Part shown: positions 10,571 through 21,558 of the stretch, piece after piece
Position numbering within the stretch: the stretch's first letter is position 1
How the letters are laid out: every line of letters starts with the position of its first letter
Origin: Epiperipatus broadwayi
Taxonomy: Eukaryota; Onychophora; Udeonychophora; Euonychophora; Peripatidae
Length of the DNA: 64,000 bases
Direction: 5' to 3'
NCBI GenBank assembly: GCA_028023455.1
Contig: JAQFVV010000027.1
Location: forward strand, 8,179,845 to 8,243,844
The notes under the pieces: generated by a model
The model's input: the letters and a program-made list of their open reading frames with translations, nothing else
Databases searched by the model: none
What the model was told of the DNA's origin: nothing
Translations under genes and position numbers: made by a program

Positions 10571-11764
10571 TATTTTCAGCGCTTTATAATACTGTAATAG
10601 ATTTTATGCAATAAAGAAGTTCATAATTCACTTAAAATCAGAATTTCCCCATTTTATATACTGTAACGAGCATAGACGTTCGTTACATTGTTTTTTTTTT
10701 TAAATTTATTAAACATGAAAGTAAATTAAAAAGTTCGCATTTAAAAATTTGCTTTAAGAATTAAAAATTGAAATTAAATATCATCTTAAACTCATATATT
10801 AATTAAATCGCACAGATAATGAAAAATTATTAAAATAAAACTTTATTAAAGAAAAAGTATTTTAAAACTAAATTTTAAAAAGATTTGGAGATGAAATTAT
10901 ATCTTTAAATTTATCTTTAAATATATTTTTGATTTGGAAAACAGGTTAATTAATCAGAAATGGAAATGATTGTTAATTAGTTAAATGTAAACCAGCCTTC
11001 GGCATTTAAATGTAAAAACACCAGTCAGATAAGAAAACAATAGAAACTGTTAGCAAATAAGAAGAAATCCCTATGGAATCGGACCGCAGCGAAAGGACCA
11101 TCGCATCGGTGACGTAATTTAAATTCAATCCTTCACATTAATATAAAAGGAAAATTTGGAAATTATTAATCAGTGACTGGAAATTGATTATTACGATGTG
11201 ACTATATGTAGTAGTACGGAGTTGGAGGAATTGACAGACGCACGGTCAATTCTTTCAGCTGTTAAAGAAAGGAGAAATGAACTATCGTTTCCTACATTGA
11301 GGACCAACTAAATTAAAAAACCTCCGAATGAATAAATAAAACATCGGCTAAATGTATACCAATATCTTCAGGACGGCGTGGGAATTCCCGTTCAAACTTA
11401 CAAATGACAGATAAAGATGAGCTGTTTAAAACCGTAAGAACTTTACAATTAATGAACATTAAGTTAAAAACTTTTCGTATTTAAAATAATTGCATTAGTT
11501 TCCTACCTGACTAAAGTAGTTAAAATGTTATTTGATGTATTTTTTTATTTATTTATGTAAAATCATTTCCATTTATTTATTTTTTATTCTTTAAGTTTTT
11601 ATCATGATTTTTTTTGTTCTTCGTTAAATTAATTATATAAATGTTAAACTTAAAGTCGGGCGTGAATGGCTGTATAGATTTGTAAAGTTATATTAGGGGA
11701 GGGTAATCTTAGGTTATTTGTTTCGTGGTTAAATTGGGTCAATGGATTGGATATATTGATGTGA

Positions 11765-12073
11765 TTAGTAGATGTAATATTGATTCGCTATGGGCAGAAT
11801 CGCTTCATACGCCGCACACTTCCGTTTGCCTATGGAAGGAATTATAAGTCGGATACCGCAGTTCCTTTCTAAGGAGTTTTTTGTTTTATTGCTCTTCTTT
11901 GCAGATAGATGTAATATTCCTATCTCATAAGAGGCAATTTCTTCTTTTAACCTTTTGTGCTGCCGTATTTTATTACATTGAATACATCGATGTATCAGAT
12001 GAATTGATGCCAGTTTGACTACGAATTTTAGCCTAAGGTTAAATAGGGATAGAATGTTTATTTTCAAAAGCAA
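11765..12073 (-). CDS. Unrecognised 102-residue ORF in foldback arm A
   Basis: Open frame of 102 codons with ATG, basic, containing HRCIQCNKIRQHKRLKEE and later ERNCGIRLII. A twin with three changed residues lies in arm B at 14,712-15,020. Because the arms are recent duplicates, this similarity says nothing about selection. The diverged right arm at about 16,150-16,540 has a related segment (IHLIHSCIQCSMIRQHK) that ends at a stop. I know no family for it; it may be chance or a relic of a transposase exon. Confidence 0.25.
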   Translation of the reverse strand: MLLKINILSLFNLRLKFVVKLASIHLIHRCIQCNKIRQHKRLKEEIASYEIGILHLSAKKSNKTKNSLERNCGIRLIIPSIGKRKCAAYEAILPIANQYYIY

Positions 12074-14711
12074 ATTTATGTGGTCTATTCATACTCGATC
12101 CTAAATAAAAATGCATTAAATTTAAGTTGTTTATAGACGCTTGCATGGATTGTTTAACTATGTTTTGCGTTTCCATATTTGATCAAAATATATAGACATT
12201 CGATAAATAATGATACCTTACGGTGAGTATCTAAAATGTATTTATTCGGATGTCTTTTAAGTTATTGGTGACAATGCAAGTATCTTATGGTGAATACTAT
12301 TGGGTTACGTATAAATTTCCCTCCGCAATTGTCAGTAATCAATGATTTTATATTTTGATCGTTTATGTTTATTTTGAAATGTTTTTAACCGTGTAATCTA
12401 TGTAACCGATCTATAGCAACATATTAAAACAAGCTTCTATAATCCCATCTGTGCGAACTTAATTAAAATGTAAAATTAGAATATAATAGTAATTAAATGT
12501 AAATTAAAGTCAAAAATCAAAGTTAAAAAGAATGTTAAAAATTAAAATGTAAAACTAATACTAAAATAATTTTAAATCTTATATATATGTGCATAAATAA
12601 ATGTTTGTATGTTAATTACTGGCAGTGGCTTATTTTATTCCTTTTTTTATATATACTCTTAGATTATCTTATTAAATCTCTGCTATTCCACTGAGCTAGT
12701 GACATGGGCTAACGACCGGAATCAAAATTTAAAAAAAAAAAAAAAAATTTTTTTTTTTTTTTGACTTACGTATCTGCCTACTTTATAAATTTTTCTAGGT
12801 TCAAATGCCTAGATGGCGCCCCGTAGTGCAGATTACGTTAAGTGCATTCTCCGGATTGTTACAACTGGCTTTCCCAATCTGGGGCCGATCTTTAATAAAC
12901 CACAAATACCCTGTGCAAATTTTGTCAAAATGAAATATTTTTATCTGTTTACATAAGTCGTATACTTGAAATCTTATAAAAGCACTGCCAGAAAGAAATT
13001 GCGCATATATATTAAACACGAGAAAGTATAAATAATTTTAAAACTAATTTTTGTTAAAAAAAAAAAAAAGTCAAAAGGTTGCGATTGATATGTTTTTTTG
13101 TTGTTGTAATATAAATTATACTTTAATGTGTATAGGTGCGCACAGCCACGTAAGTTTATGATCGAAATGTGGTGCCTTACGATGAGTACCTTTGGGAATT
13201 ACTTCAGTGTAACCCTATGTATGCATTTCAATCAGTCATAAATAAGTTGGTGGTGTTTATAATTGTGCGGCAAATAGACACGTTTAAACCCATTATTTCT
13301 TAAAACATATTTATCTCAATGCAACCTTCTTTAAATAAATAATTTATAAAATAACTTGCTTGTCATGCCGTGTGTAAAAATAAAGTGTATAAAATAAAAT
13401 AGAACTCTTGTGGGGAGGGGTGTAAACATAAATGGTCCTTAGGTAAGCGATAGTAAACATTTTTCTTTTTGTATATAGTCTTTTTGTAAAATTATTAACC
13501 GGATGTTTTGTAAATGTCTTCGTCAATCGTGTACTGTAATTACTAACCCTAAGTAAAATATATATATATATATTTTTTTTTGATCATTTTTTTTTTTAAG
13601 TAACTTTACTGATATGTAACGAGCACAGACATTCGTTACATTGTTTTTTTTTTTTATTAAACATGAAAGTAAATTAAAAAGTTCGCATTTAAAAATTTTC
13701 TTTAAGAATTAAAAATTGAAATTAAATATCATCTTAAACTCTTATATATTAAATCGCACAGATAATGAAAAATTATTAAAATAAAACTTTATTAAAGAAA
13801 AAGTATTTTAAAACTAAATTTTAAAAAGATTTGGAAATAAAATTATATCTTTAAATTTATCTTTAAATATATCTTTGATTTGGAAAACAGGTTAATTAAT
13901 CAGAAATGGAAATGATTGTTAATTAGTTAAATGTAAACCAGCCTTGGGCATTTAAATGTAAAAACATCGGTCAGAGAGGAAAACAATAGAAACTTTTAGC
14001 AAATGAAATAAATCCATTGGGAAATCGGACTTCAACGAAAAGGATCATCGCATCGATGACGTAATGTAAAGGCAATCCTTCAAATGAATATAAAAGGACA
14101 TGGTTGAAAATTATTAGTGACTGGAAATTGATTATTACGATGTGACTATATGTAGTAGTACGGAGTTGGAGGAATTGACAGACGCATGGTCAATTCTTTC
14201 AGCTGTTAAAGAAAGGAGAAATGAACTATCGTTTCCTACATTGAGGACCAACTAAATTAAAAAACCTCCGAATGAATAAATAAAACAACGGCTAAATGGA
14301 TACCAATTTTAGGACGGCGTGGGAATTTACGTTCATGGCAAGCAACGGATAAAGTTGGACGTTTTAAAAATCGTAAGAACTTATATATTCACTTGAAACA
14401 ATAAGAACTCTAAATTTTAAAACTTTTTAGTAAATAATGCAATAGAATCCTATCTGACCAAACTAAATTCTTCATTAATAATGTTATTTGATGTATTTGT
14501 TATTTATTTATTTAAAATCATTTCCATTTATTTAACTTTGTTCTTTAAGTTTATTTAGAATTTCTGTTTTCCGTTAAGTTAAATTATATAAATGTTAAAC
14601 TTAAAGTCGGGCGTGAATGGCTGTATAGATTTGTAAAGTTATATTAGGGGAGGGTAATCTTAGGTTGTTTCGTGGTTAAATTGGGTCAATGGATTGGATA
14701 TATTGGTGTGA

Positions 14712-15020
14712 TTAGTAGATGTAATATTGATTCGCTATGGGCAGAATCGCTTCATACGCCGCACACTTCCGTTTGCCTATGGAAGGAATTATAAGTCGGA
14801 TACCGCAGTTCCTTTCTATGGAGTTTTTTGTTTTATTGCACTTCTTTGCAGATAGATGTAATATTCCTATCTCATAAGAGGCAATTTCTTCTTTTAACCT
14901 TTTGTGCTGCCGTATTTTATTACATTGAATACATCGATGTATCAGATGAATTGATGCCAGTTTGACTACGAATTTTAGCCTAAGGTTAAATAGGGATAGA
15001 ATGTTTATTTTCAAAAGCAA
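14712..15020 (-). CDS. Unrecognised 102-residue ORF in foldback arm B
   Basis: Near-identical twin of the ORF at 11,765-12,073, with three residues changed (around SAKK and TKNS). Length, start and stop are conserved only because the host repeat is recently duplicated. It has one CX2C motif but no complete zinc-binding set. Confidence 0.25.
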   Translation of the reverse strand: MLLKINILSLFNLRLKFVVKLASIHLIHRCIQCNKIRQHKRLKEEIASYEIGILHLSAKKCNKTKNSIERNCGIRLIIPSIGKRKCAAYEAILPIANQYYIY

Positions 15021-15734
15021 ATTTATGTGGTCTATTCATACTCGATCCTAAATAAAAATGCATTAAATTTAAGTTGTTTATAGACGCTTGCATGGATTGT
15101 TTATTGGTTAACTATGTTTTGCGTTTTCATATTTGATCAAAATATATAGACATCCGATAAATAATGATACCTTACGGTGAGTATCTAAAATGTATTTATT
15201 CGGATGTCTTTTAAGTTATTGGTGACAATGCAAGTATCTTATGGTGAATACTATTGGGTTACGTATAAATTTCCCTCCGCAATTGTCAGTAATCAATGAT
15301 TTTATATTTTGATCGTTTATGTTTATTTTGAAATGTTTTTAACCGGGTAATCTATGTAACCGATCTATAGCAACATATTAAAACAAGCTTCTATAATCCC
15401 ATCTGTGCGAACTTAATTAAAATGTAAAATTAGAATATAATAGTAATTAAATGTAAATTAAAGTCAAAAATCAAAGTTAAAAAGAATGTTAAAAATGTTA
15501 AAATGTAAAATTAATACTAAAATAATTTTAAATCTTATATATATGTGCATAAATAAATGTTTGTATGTTAATTACTGGCAGTGGCTTATTTTATTTATTT
15601 TTTAATGTTGACATCTAATTAGATAAGATATTATATTATTTAATCTCTGCTGTTCCACTGGGCTAGTGACATGGGCTAACGACCGGAATCAAAATAAAAA
15701 AAAAAAAAAAAATTATTTTTTTTTTTGACTTACG

Positions 15735-15886
15735 TATCTGCCTACTTTATAAATTTTTCTAGGTTCAAACGCCTAGATGGCGCCACGTAGTGCAGTTTAC
15801 GGTAAGTCGCATCGCACCGCACCGCACTACCAAAGGGCGCCATCTAGGCATTTGAGCCTAGAAAAATTTATAAAGTAGGCAGATAC
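15735..15886. repeat. Palindrome centre of the large foldback
   Basis: 15,735-15,784 (TATCTGCCTACTTTATAAAT ... CCTAGATGGCGCC) pairs with 15,835-15,886 (GGCGCCATCTAGGC ... TTTATAAAGTAGGCAGATA), with a GC-rich loop containing CGCACCGCACCGCAC. A left half only occurs in arm A at about 12,770-12,825. This is the axis of the inverted repeat of about 4.3 kb from 13,615 to 17,933. Confidence 0.85.
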
Positions 15887-18082
15887 GCGCTGTTAGGATT
15901 CCACTTTATTTACATATTTAGATCGTTAGCCCATTGTCACTAGCTCAGTGGAGACGCAGAGATAAAAATCTATAAATTTTATATCTTAAATATAAAAGAA
16001 TAAAAGCCACTGCCAGAAATTAACACATAAAAATATTTATTTATGCACATATAAAATAATATTTAAATTTTGAGGAATAAATTTCCTTTATAATTTTATA
16101 TTGATCTTTAATTCTAAATTTAAGTAGATTTCAAATAATGAGTTTACTATTTATTTAGAGGGTCGAGTATGAATGGACTACATAGGTCTGCATTTGAAAG
16201 GAAAATATTCTTCCCTGATTTAACCTTAGGCAACAAATTTCGCAATCAACTGGCGCCAATCCATCTGATACATTCATGTATTCAATGTAGCATGATACGA
16301 CAACACAAAATACCATATTGTCAGAAATGTGCATCTGAACAATAAGTAGAAATAGAGAAGATATTGACTCTCCACCAACAGGAATGTGACATCTGTTGGC
16401 AAGTAGATCAATAAACTAAAAACTCCACAGGAATGGACTGCGGTCTTCTGCCGACTTACAAACCCATCCATAGGCAAACAGAGGGTGTGTGGCGTATATC
16501 TATAATCCTGCCCGTAGCGGACCTCATACTACATCTACTAATTACACAAATATATCCAATCCATTGAACCAATTCAACTACGAAATGAATAACCTAAGAT
16601 TACCCTCCCTTAATACAACTTTACAAAACTATATAGCCATTCACGCCCGACTTAATTTTAACATTTAAATACGTTCGCACAGATTTGTTTAAAAATGTTG
16701 GGTATAGATCGATTACATAGATTCCACGGTCAAAACCATTTCAAAATAAACATAAACGATCAAAATACAAAATTATTGATACCGACAATCGCAGAGGGAA
16801 ACTTATAAGTAACCCAATAGTATTCACCATAAGATACTTGCGTTGTCACCAATAACTTAAAAGACATCCGAATAAATACATTTTAGATACTCACCGTAAG
16901 GTATCGTTATTTATCGAATGTCTATATATTTTGATCAAATATGAAAACCAAAATATAATTAACCGCAAACGAATCCATGCAAGCGTCTATAAACAACTTT
17001 AAATTTAATACATTTTAGTTAAAATATAATACACACACAAAAAAAAAAAATGAACTGGAAATGATTGCTTAAACATCTACATAAAAAAAATATCAATAAT
17101 TGAATTTGCATTCTTTAAGTCAGATAAGAGTTCTTATTTTCAGTTATTAATTACTTGCAATTTTAGCAAAGTTATTAGATAGATACAATAGTTCATACTT
17201 TACGGATTTAATAGATTGAGAAGTCCATCTTTGTGATCACTTTAGTAGATTTTGTCCTTCTTTGAAATGAAACTGCGACTTGCCATGCATTTGGTCAGGA
17301 ACTGTCATCCAGAGGCCTCAGCTGGTTGACCGGAAAATTAAATTTATTGCAGACTTCCACATCGTGAAAATCTGCAATATAGCTAGTTATAACGATCTTT
17401 TCATAGTCAGCTCTAAGATAACAATTTTAATAATCATTTGGCTTTTATATTTTTCTTAGCCTCTTATCATTTGATCATAGGATTCAATCGGCAATACGTC
17501 ACTAATCCTCTGGTGTTTCAGTTACGGTCCGTGCTGAATTTCTGGTGTTTGCATTGGTCATTTAATTTCTCTTTCTTCTCTTATCTAACTTTTCATCTGA
17601 CTTTTTAATTAAACAGCTTTTAGATAATTAATAAACAATCATTTCCATTTACAGATTACAGGAATTAATTAATACCTGTTTTTATTTTAACTTACGTTAT
17701 TTTTTTATTAAAATATTTTTATATTTCAATCTTGTATTTTTTTATTTAAAAAAATACGTCCAAATACTTTTTTTTTCTTGTTTATGAAAAAAAATATTTT
17801 TAAAGTTTAGCATCTGTGCGAATGTATACGTTTAACAATATTTTAATTTTAGCGTTTAGTTTTTTCCTTTTATTTGCGAACTTTTAAGTTTTTATTTTAA
17901 ATTAATGTAACGACATATTTATATATCGTTACAATACACACATTAAATTTTACAGGTTATAGACTCTATGCAAGTTGTTGTTTTTGCATTTTAAATCACA
18001 TTCTATTTTTGCTTTTTAAAAAAAGAGTACGTAATCAATTAATCATTTAGTGTTCGCCAGTTTATTTTTAAAAGGTGAGTAA

Positions 18083-18289
18083 CAGTGATGGGCACAATTA
18101 AATTTGACAATTAAAAATTAAAATCTGATTTTTAATTATAATTAACAATTTAAAAATTACTTAACGTGATCTGAAATTAATGTGATGTGAAACAATGAAA
18201 TTTGATTTTTAAACGGAATTGAAAATTAAAGACAAAAATAAGAATTTAATTTTTAATTGTTAGTTTTAATTAAATTTTGCCCAACAGTG
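18083..18289. mobile_element. hAT-type MITE with 8-bp target duplication
   Basis: The left end CAGTGATGGGC and right end (complement CACTGTTGGGC) are hAT-like inverted termini. They are flanked by GTGAGTAA (18,075-18,082) and GTGAGTAG (18,290-18,297), an 8-bp duplication with one change. The body is about 207 bp of AT-rich self-complementary sequence. The duplicated bases are a consensus 5' splice-site sequence, so the insertion copied a possible intron donor of the Tigger element. Confidence 0.85.
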
Positions 18290-18359
18290 GTGAGTAGGTG
18301 TCTTTTTATTATCATAAATCTAAGTTCTTATTTTTATTTTAAACTTTTAGTTTGCCCTA

Positions 18360-18602
18360 ATGGAGAGGAAAAAACACCGAAGAAAATGAATTTCTTTGGA
18401 AACAAAAATTTCAATTTTAGATCGCTTAGTGAAATGGGAAGAATCAACAGCAATTGGAAAACATTTTAGTTTGGGCGAGTGTACTATAAGAGCAATTAAA
18501 AAAAATGATGTTGGCAATAGTTGCATTTCCTCTTGTGACAAATCTGATGTCTTACCAGTTCACAAACAAATTTTCACATCATCAAATAGCGATAATGATT
18601 AA
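18360..18602 (+). pseudogene. Tigger/pogo transposase N-terminus, internally deleted
   Basis: ATG at 18,360 opens MERKKHRRK, then a TGA stands at codon 10 where a Trp codon (TGG) is likely. The frame continues ISLETKISILDRLVKWEEST, AIGKHFSLGECTIRAIKKND and ends at TAA after SSNSDND. LETKISILDRL...IGKHFSLGECTIRAIKKN is the CENP-B-type helix-turn-helix that binds the element ends in Tigger/pogo transposases. The DDE catalytic domain is absent: the frame jumps to a short acidic C-terminal tail. An acceptor-like TTTTAG lies just upstream (18,350) and donor-like GTGAGT copies lie at 18,075 and 18,290, so a 5' UTR intron is plausible. Not functional. Confidence 0.85.
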
Positions 18603-19019
18603 AATACTGTACATGTATGAAAAAATGTAAAATAATATAAATTACACATAAAAATATATTATTTTGAATAAAATTAAATACTGTAGTTAATAAAAAAAGT
18701 AAAAAAAGTTTATTTTGTATCAATTTTTTTTTAAATTTGAAATTTTTTATTAGTCATATTTCATTTCCTTAATTTTTTTATGCGAATTTTAAAGTAATTT
18801 TATGTTTTTGTTTTACTTTTACGCGATTTTTGAAAATTACCTGTACGTATCCCCTATTTTTCAAGGCAAGTTAAGTCTATTTTTGTGCGATTTCTTTTGT
18901 GCATGTTTTCTGAGAAACCTATCTATCCCATAAAACGAGACCCAGATGTATAAGGTAAAAAGTTGGTGAAAAATGTAAAGAAAAGCATTCACAAAATTGA
19001 CACACATGCAGTATTAATT

Positions 19020-19260
19020 AGTATTCGGCATCATGTCCAATCATCTATTCATTGCAGGATGAAAGTCTCTCCAAGTTCAATTCATCTTTTTTGGACTCTA
19101 GCCTCTCTTCTCCACATGACTCCAACACATTTTCTTATTTCACCATCCATCTCACAAGTGGGCTTTTTCTAGGTCTTTTACAATCTCTTGGAATCTCATT
19201 TAAAAATTTGACTGTCAATCTATTATCATCTCTTCTAGCAATATATACAATATAATAATT
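19020..19260 (-). pseudogene. RTE LINE 3' end fragment
   Basis: It matches the 3' end of the larger RTE copy at 38.2 kb (ATTGCAGGATGAAAGTCTCT, CCATCTCACAAGTGGGCT, TCTTTTACAATCTCTTGG). On the minus strand the frames give the C-terminal PLVRWMVK segment, the usual GRPxxRW region. The rest of the element is absent. Confidence 0.75.
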
Positions 19261-19384
19261 AGTATTATGTTATTAATTAACATAATTTCAAAAAGATATC
19301 CTATGTATCGAAATATTAATAGATATTTTCAACTGTGTTTAAAATTATGCAAATTCATCAATTCAAATCTTCCTATTGTAACTG

Positions 19385-19455
19385 TGTGCTTTAGCTCAGT
19401 AGTTGAGTGTTAAATTCAAGAATTAAGTTTCCTTGATCAAAATTCAATATCACTT
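19385..19455 (+). repeat. tRNA-like relic
   Basis: GTGTGCTTTAGCTCAGTAGT carries an A-box-like TAGCTCAGTAGTTGAG, and a B-box-like GATCAAAATTCAA follows at the right spacing. The T-arm bases are too eroded for a working tRNA. Probably the head of an old SINE. Confidence 0.4.
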
Positions 19456-20240
19456 AGGAGATTGAATGAGAGAATAGTTTCAAATAATGAATCTTTTTTT
19501 TTTCTTTTCTTTTAATATAAAATCACAGTATAAAGGTTTATTCATCCAATACATGTTCAAATATTTTTTGTTAATTACCAAAAAAACAATGACTCCCTCA
19601 CGAAATCTACAACGTTTCATAAGGTCTTCCTGTTCCAACTACACTTCTTACAATTCTTTCATAATGTCCAGATCATTCTTACATTCATTTCAACATAGTC
19701 CCTGTTGATTTTCACTGATAACAAAAAGTACTTTCTCTTTGATAGAATTCCACAATTTAATGTTTATCCTTAAAATGTTAGACAACTATTATTCAATCCT
19801 ATTATAGCTATCAAACACAGACTAATACCCATTCGCCCGTTGTTTTGTTAAACACTGCATCTCTAGGATCAGCTTTCACACCAAGAATATTATAAAATAA
19901 TAATTTAATATTATATTGATCTTCACATTTTATAAAATATCTACTAACATACTGGTATTTGCTTATTCAATTAAAACACACATTAATACTGAATAAAAAT
20001 GAACACTGATATAAATAACATTTTCTATAAAAATTTTGCATACATTAATTGACGTTTCAAGAACTTATCAGCTATAGCTACCTATTCCAAAAATATGTGC
20101 CCAAATATATGCAAAAAATATGTATCTATATATTATAATGATTTGTTATCTGCGTGTTTTTATATGTATAGTTTTAAAAAATAATAATGGTTACAACAAA
20201 TTTTTTTAAAGACAAAATTCAAATGATTATAAAGTCTATT

Positions 20241-20695
20241 TTAAACCACTAAACATCACATGATTACCATCTCTTATACTAGCACATAATTGTTATTAAA
20301 CAAGGCAAAACTCTCCATACAGTAGTGCCACCCTGTGCCAACCAGAGTAATCAATGGATTCCAGAAGGCTTGTGCATAAAATCCCTATCTAGTGACCTAC
20401 TCATCCAATATCCCCAGACTAGTTTCTGGCTTGTGGCCTTCGTCAGTGAGGAGCCTCGGATCTGAGATCACTGCACCTAGATCTTAGGATCTAATGCAAC
20501 CTTCCAGCAGCCACCTTTTATCTCTACTTAACTACAAAACTATGAGAATAAAATTGAAAACACAATAATATTTTCAATCTAAGCTCGATAGCTTATATAG
20601 TCATATGGGTCTGAGCTCAGTTCAGCACTCATACATTTTGGTGTCTGGCTCTTTAACAACCATAGCCATCACTATCCTATTAGGCAGGATTAGTG
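20241..20695 (-). repeat. F1 repeat, full 455-bp unit
   Basis: This unit begins TTAAACCACTAAACATCACA and is followed head-to-tail by the start of an identical unit at 20,696 (TTAAACCATTAAACATCATA), which defines the 455-bp period. It is non-coding. It contains an almost perfect ribozyme-like core at 20,411-20,452, a GTTCAGACC/GGTCTGAGCTCAG-like palindromic stretch near 20,605-20,625, and the conserved end block AAACTCTCCATACAGTAGTG. It serves as the reference copy of family F1 in this window. Confidence 0.9.
20411..20452 (-). ncRNA. Hammerhead-ribozyme-like core, F1 reference copy
   Basis: Minus-strand order: TCCTCA (helix I), CTGACGA (conserved CUGANGA), A-GGC-CACAA-GCC-A (helix II), GAA, AC-TA-GT (two-pair helix III), C (cleavage base in GUC), TGGGGA (helix I, six pairs with one G-U). 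All core bases are present. The weak point is an A-A opposition where helix II meets the core (positions 10.1/11.1, normally a pair). Architecture follows the small type I hammerheads of retrozymes and Penelope-like repeats. Activity is untested. Confidence 0.7.
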
Positions 20696-20898
20696 TTAAA
20701 CCATTAAACATCATATGATCACCATCTCATACTAGCACATAATTGTTATTAAACAAGACAAACTCTCCATACAGTAGTGCCACCCTGTGCCAACCAGAGT
20801 AATCAATGGATGCCAGAAGGCTTGCGCATAAAATCTCTATCTAGTGCCTACTCATCCAATATCCCCAGACTAGTTTCTGGCTTGAGCCTTCATCAGTG
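20696..20898 (-). repeat. F1 second tandem unit, truncated at an inversion point
   Basis: Same start as the 20,241 unit. It runs to the ribozyme-like core (20,862-20,897, CTGATGA and GAAACTAGTC intact) and there flips into an inverted copy, so helix I has lost its upstream half. Confidence 0.85.
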
Positions 20899-21275
20899 GG
20901 ATAGTGGTGGCTATGGTTGTTAAAGAGCCAAAGACACCAAAATGTATGGTTGCTGAACTGAGTTCAGACCCATATGACTATATAAGCTATTGAGCTTAGA
21001 TTGAAAATATTATTGCGCTTTCAATTTCATTCTCATAGTTTTGTATTTAAGTAGAGATAAAAGGTGGCTGCTGGAGGGTTGTATTAGATCATAAGATCTA
21101 GGTGCATGTGCTCAGATCCAAGGTTCCTCACTGATGAAGGCCACAGCCAGAAACTAGTCTGGGGATATTAGATGAGTAGGCACTAGATAGGGATTTTATG
21201 CACAAGCCTTCTGGCATCCATTGATTATTCTGGTTGGCACAGGGTGGCACTACTGTATGGAGAGTTTTGCTTTTT
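20899..21275 (+). repeat. F1 copy, plus orientation, inverted partner
   Basis: It runs from ATAGTGGTGGCTATGGTTGT to the end block GTATGGAGAGTTTTGC. It is the mirror image of the preceding minus copies, so 20,241-21,275 is a tandem plus a foldback of one family. It contains the core at 21,125-21,165. Confidence 0.9.
21125..21165 (+). ncRNA. Hammerhead-ribozyme-like core, F1 plus copy
   Basis: TCCTCA, CTGATGA, A-GGC-CACA-GCC-A, GAA, AC-TA-GT, C, TGGGGA. Helix I has six pairs, helix II three pairs plus an A-A opposition, helix III two pairs; the cleavage triplet is GUC. It differs from the 20,411 copy by one base fewer in the helix II loop and U at the variable core position 7. Confidence 0.7.
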
Positions 21276-21558
21276 TTTCAATTTTCACAATGTAGATTGT
21301 TTGGAAATATTCTTAGTTATACTTTAAATAAATAGAAATTAGATTCTAACATTTTTAAAAAGTACAAGAATTCACAATTCGGATTCCCAATGAGTCATTT
21401 AAATAAAATTAAATAATGTCCATTTCCTGTATCAAAACTAGTTTATTTGTGAAATAAAAAAAAATTATTTGAAAATTAGATTGGCATTGATCGATATGAG
21501 AAAGTAGTTGTTATATATTTTTATATATATACACTACAAAACGAAAAATATTAAGATT

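Larger units (their letters stand above)
10662..17933. mobile_element. Nested foldback composite with TGTAACGA/TCGTTACA ends
   Basis: The outer ends are TGTAACGA at 10,662 and TCGTTACA ending at 17,933. ATAC precedes the left end and follows the right end, so a 4-bp duplication is possible. Each end is itself a small hairpin: TGTAACGA, a 10-12 base loop, TCGTTACA. The content is a left arm A (10,662 to about 12,840), a diverged stretch to 13,614, a second left arm B starting with the same hairpin at 13,615, and an inverted right arm (about 15,815-17,933). A and B are near-identical over long stretches. The right arm is much more diverged. I do not recognise the superfamily. Confidence 0.75.
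10337..18948 (+). mobile_element. Tigger/pogo element shell, split by nested insertions
   Basis: The left end (CACCCGGGTCTCATTTTAT, from 10,337) and right end (complement of ATAAAACGAGACCCAGATG, ending near 18,948) are inverted matches over 19 bp with three differences, each flanked outside by TA. TA target duplication, the CENP-B-type transposase start at 18,360 and the unit layout identify a Tigger/pogo-class DNA transposon. The bulk of the span (10,662-17,933) is a later insertion. Only about 1.4 kb is original, so the copy was an internally deleted derivative before it was invaded. Confidence 0.75.

Noticed and set aside
12801-13019. 72-codon minus ORF
   Set aside because: Lies in foldback repeat sequence, not conserved in the other arms, no motif.
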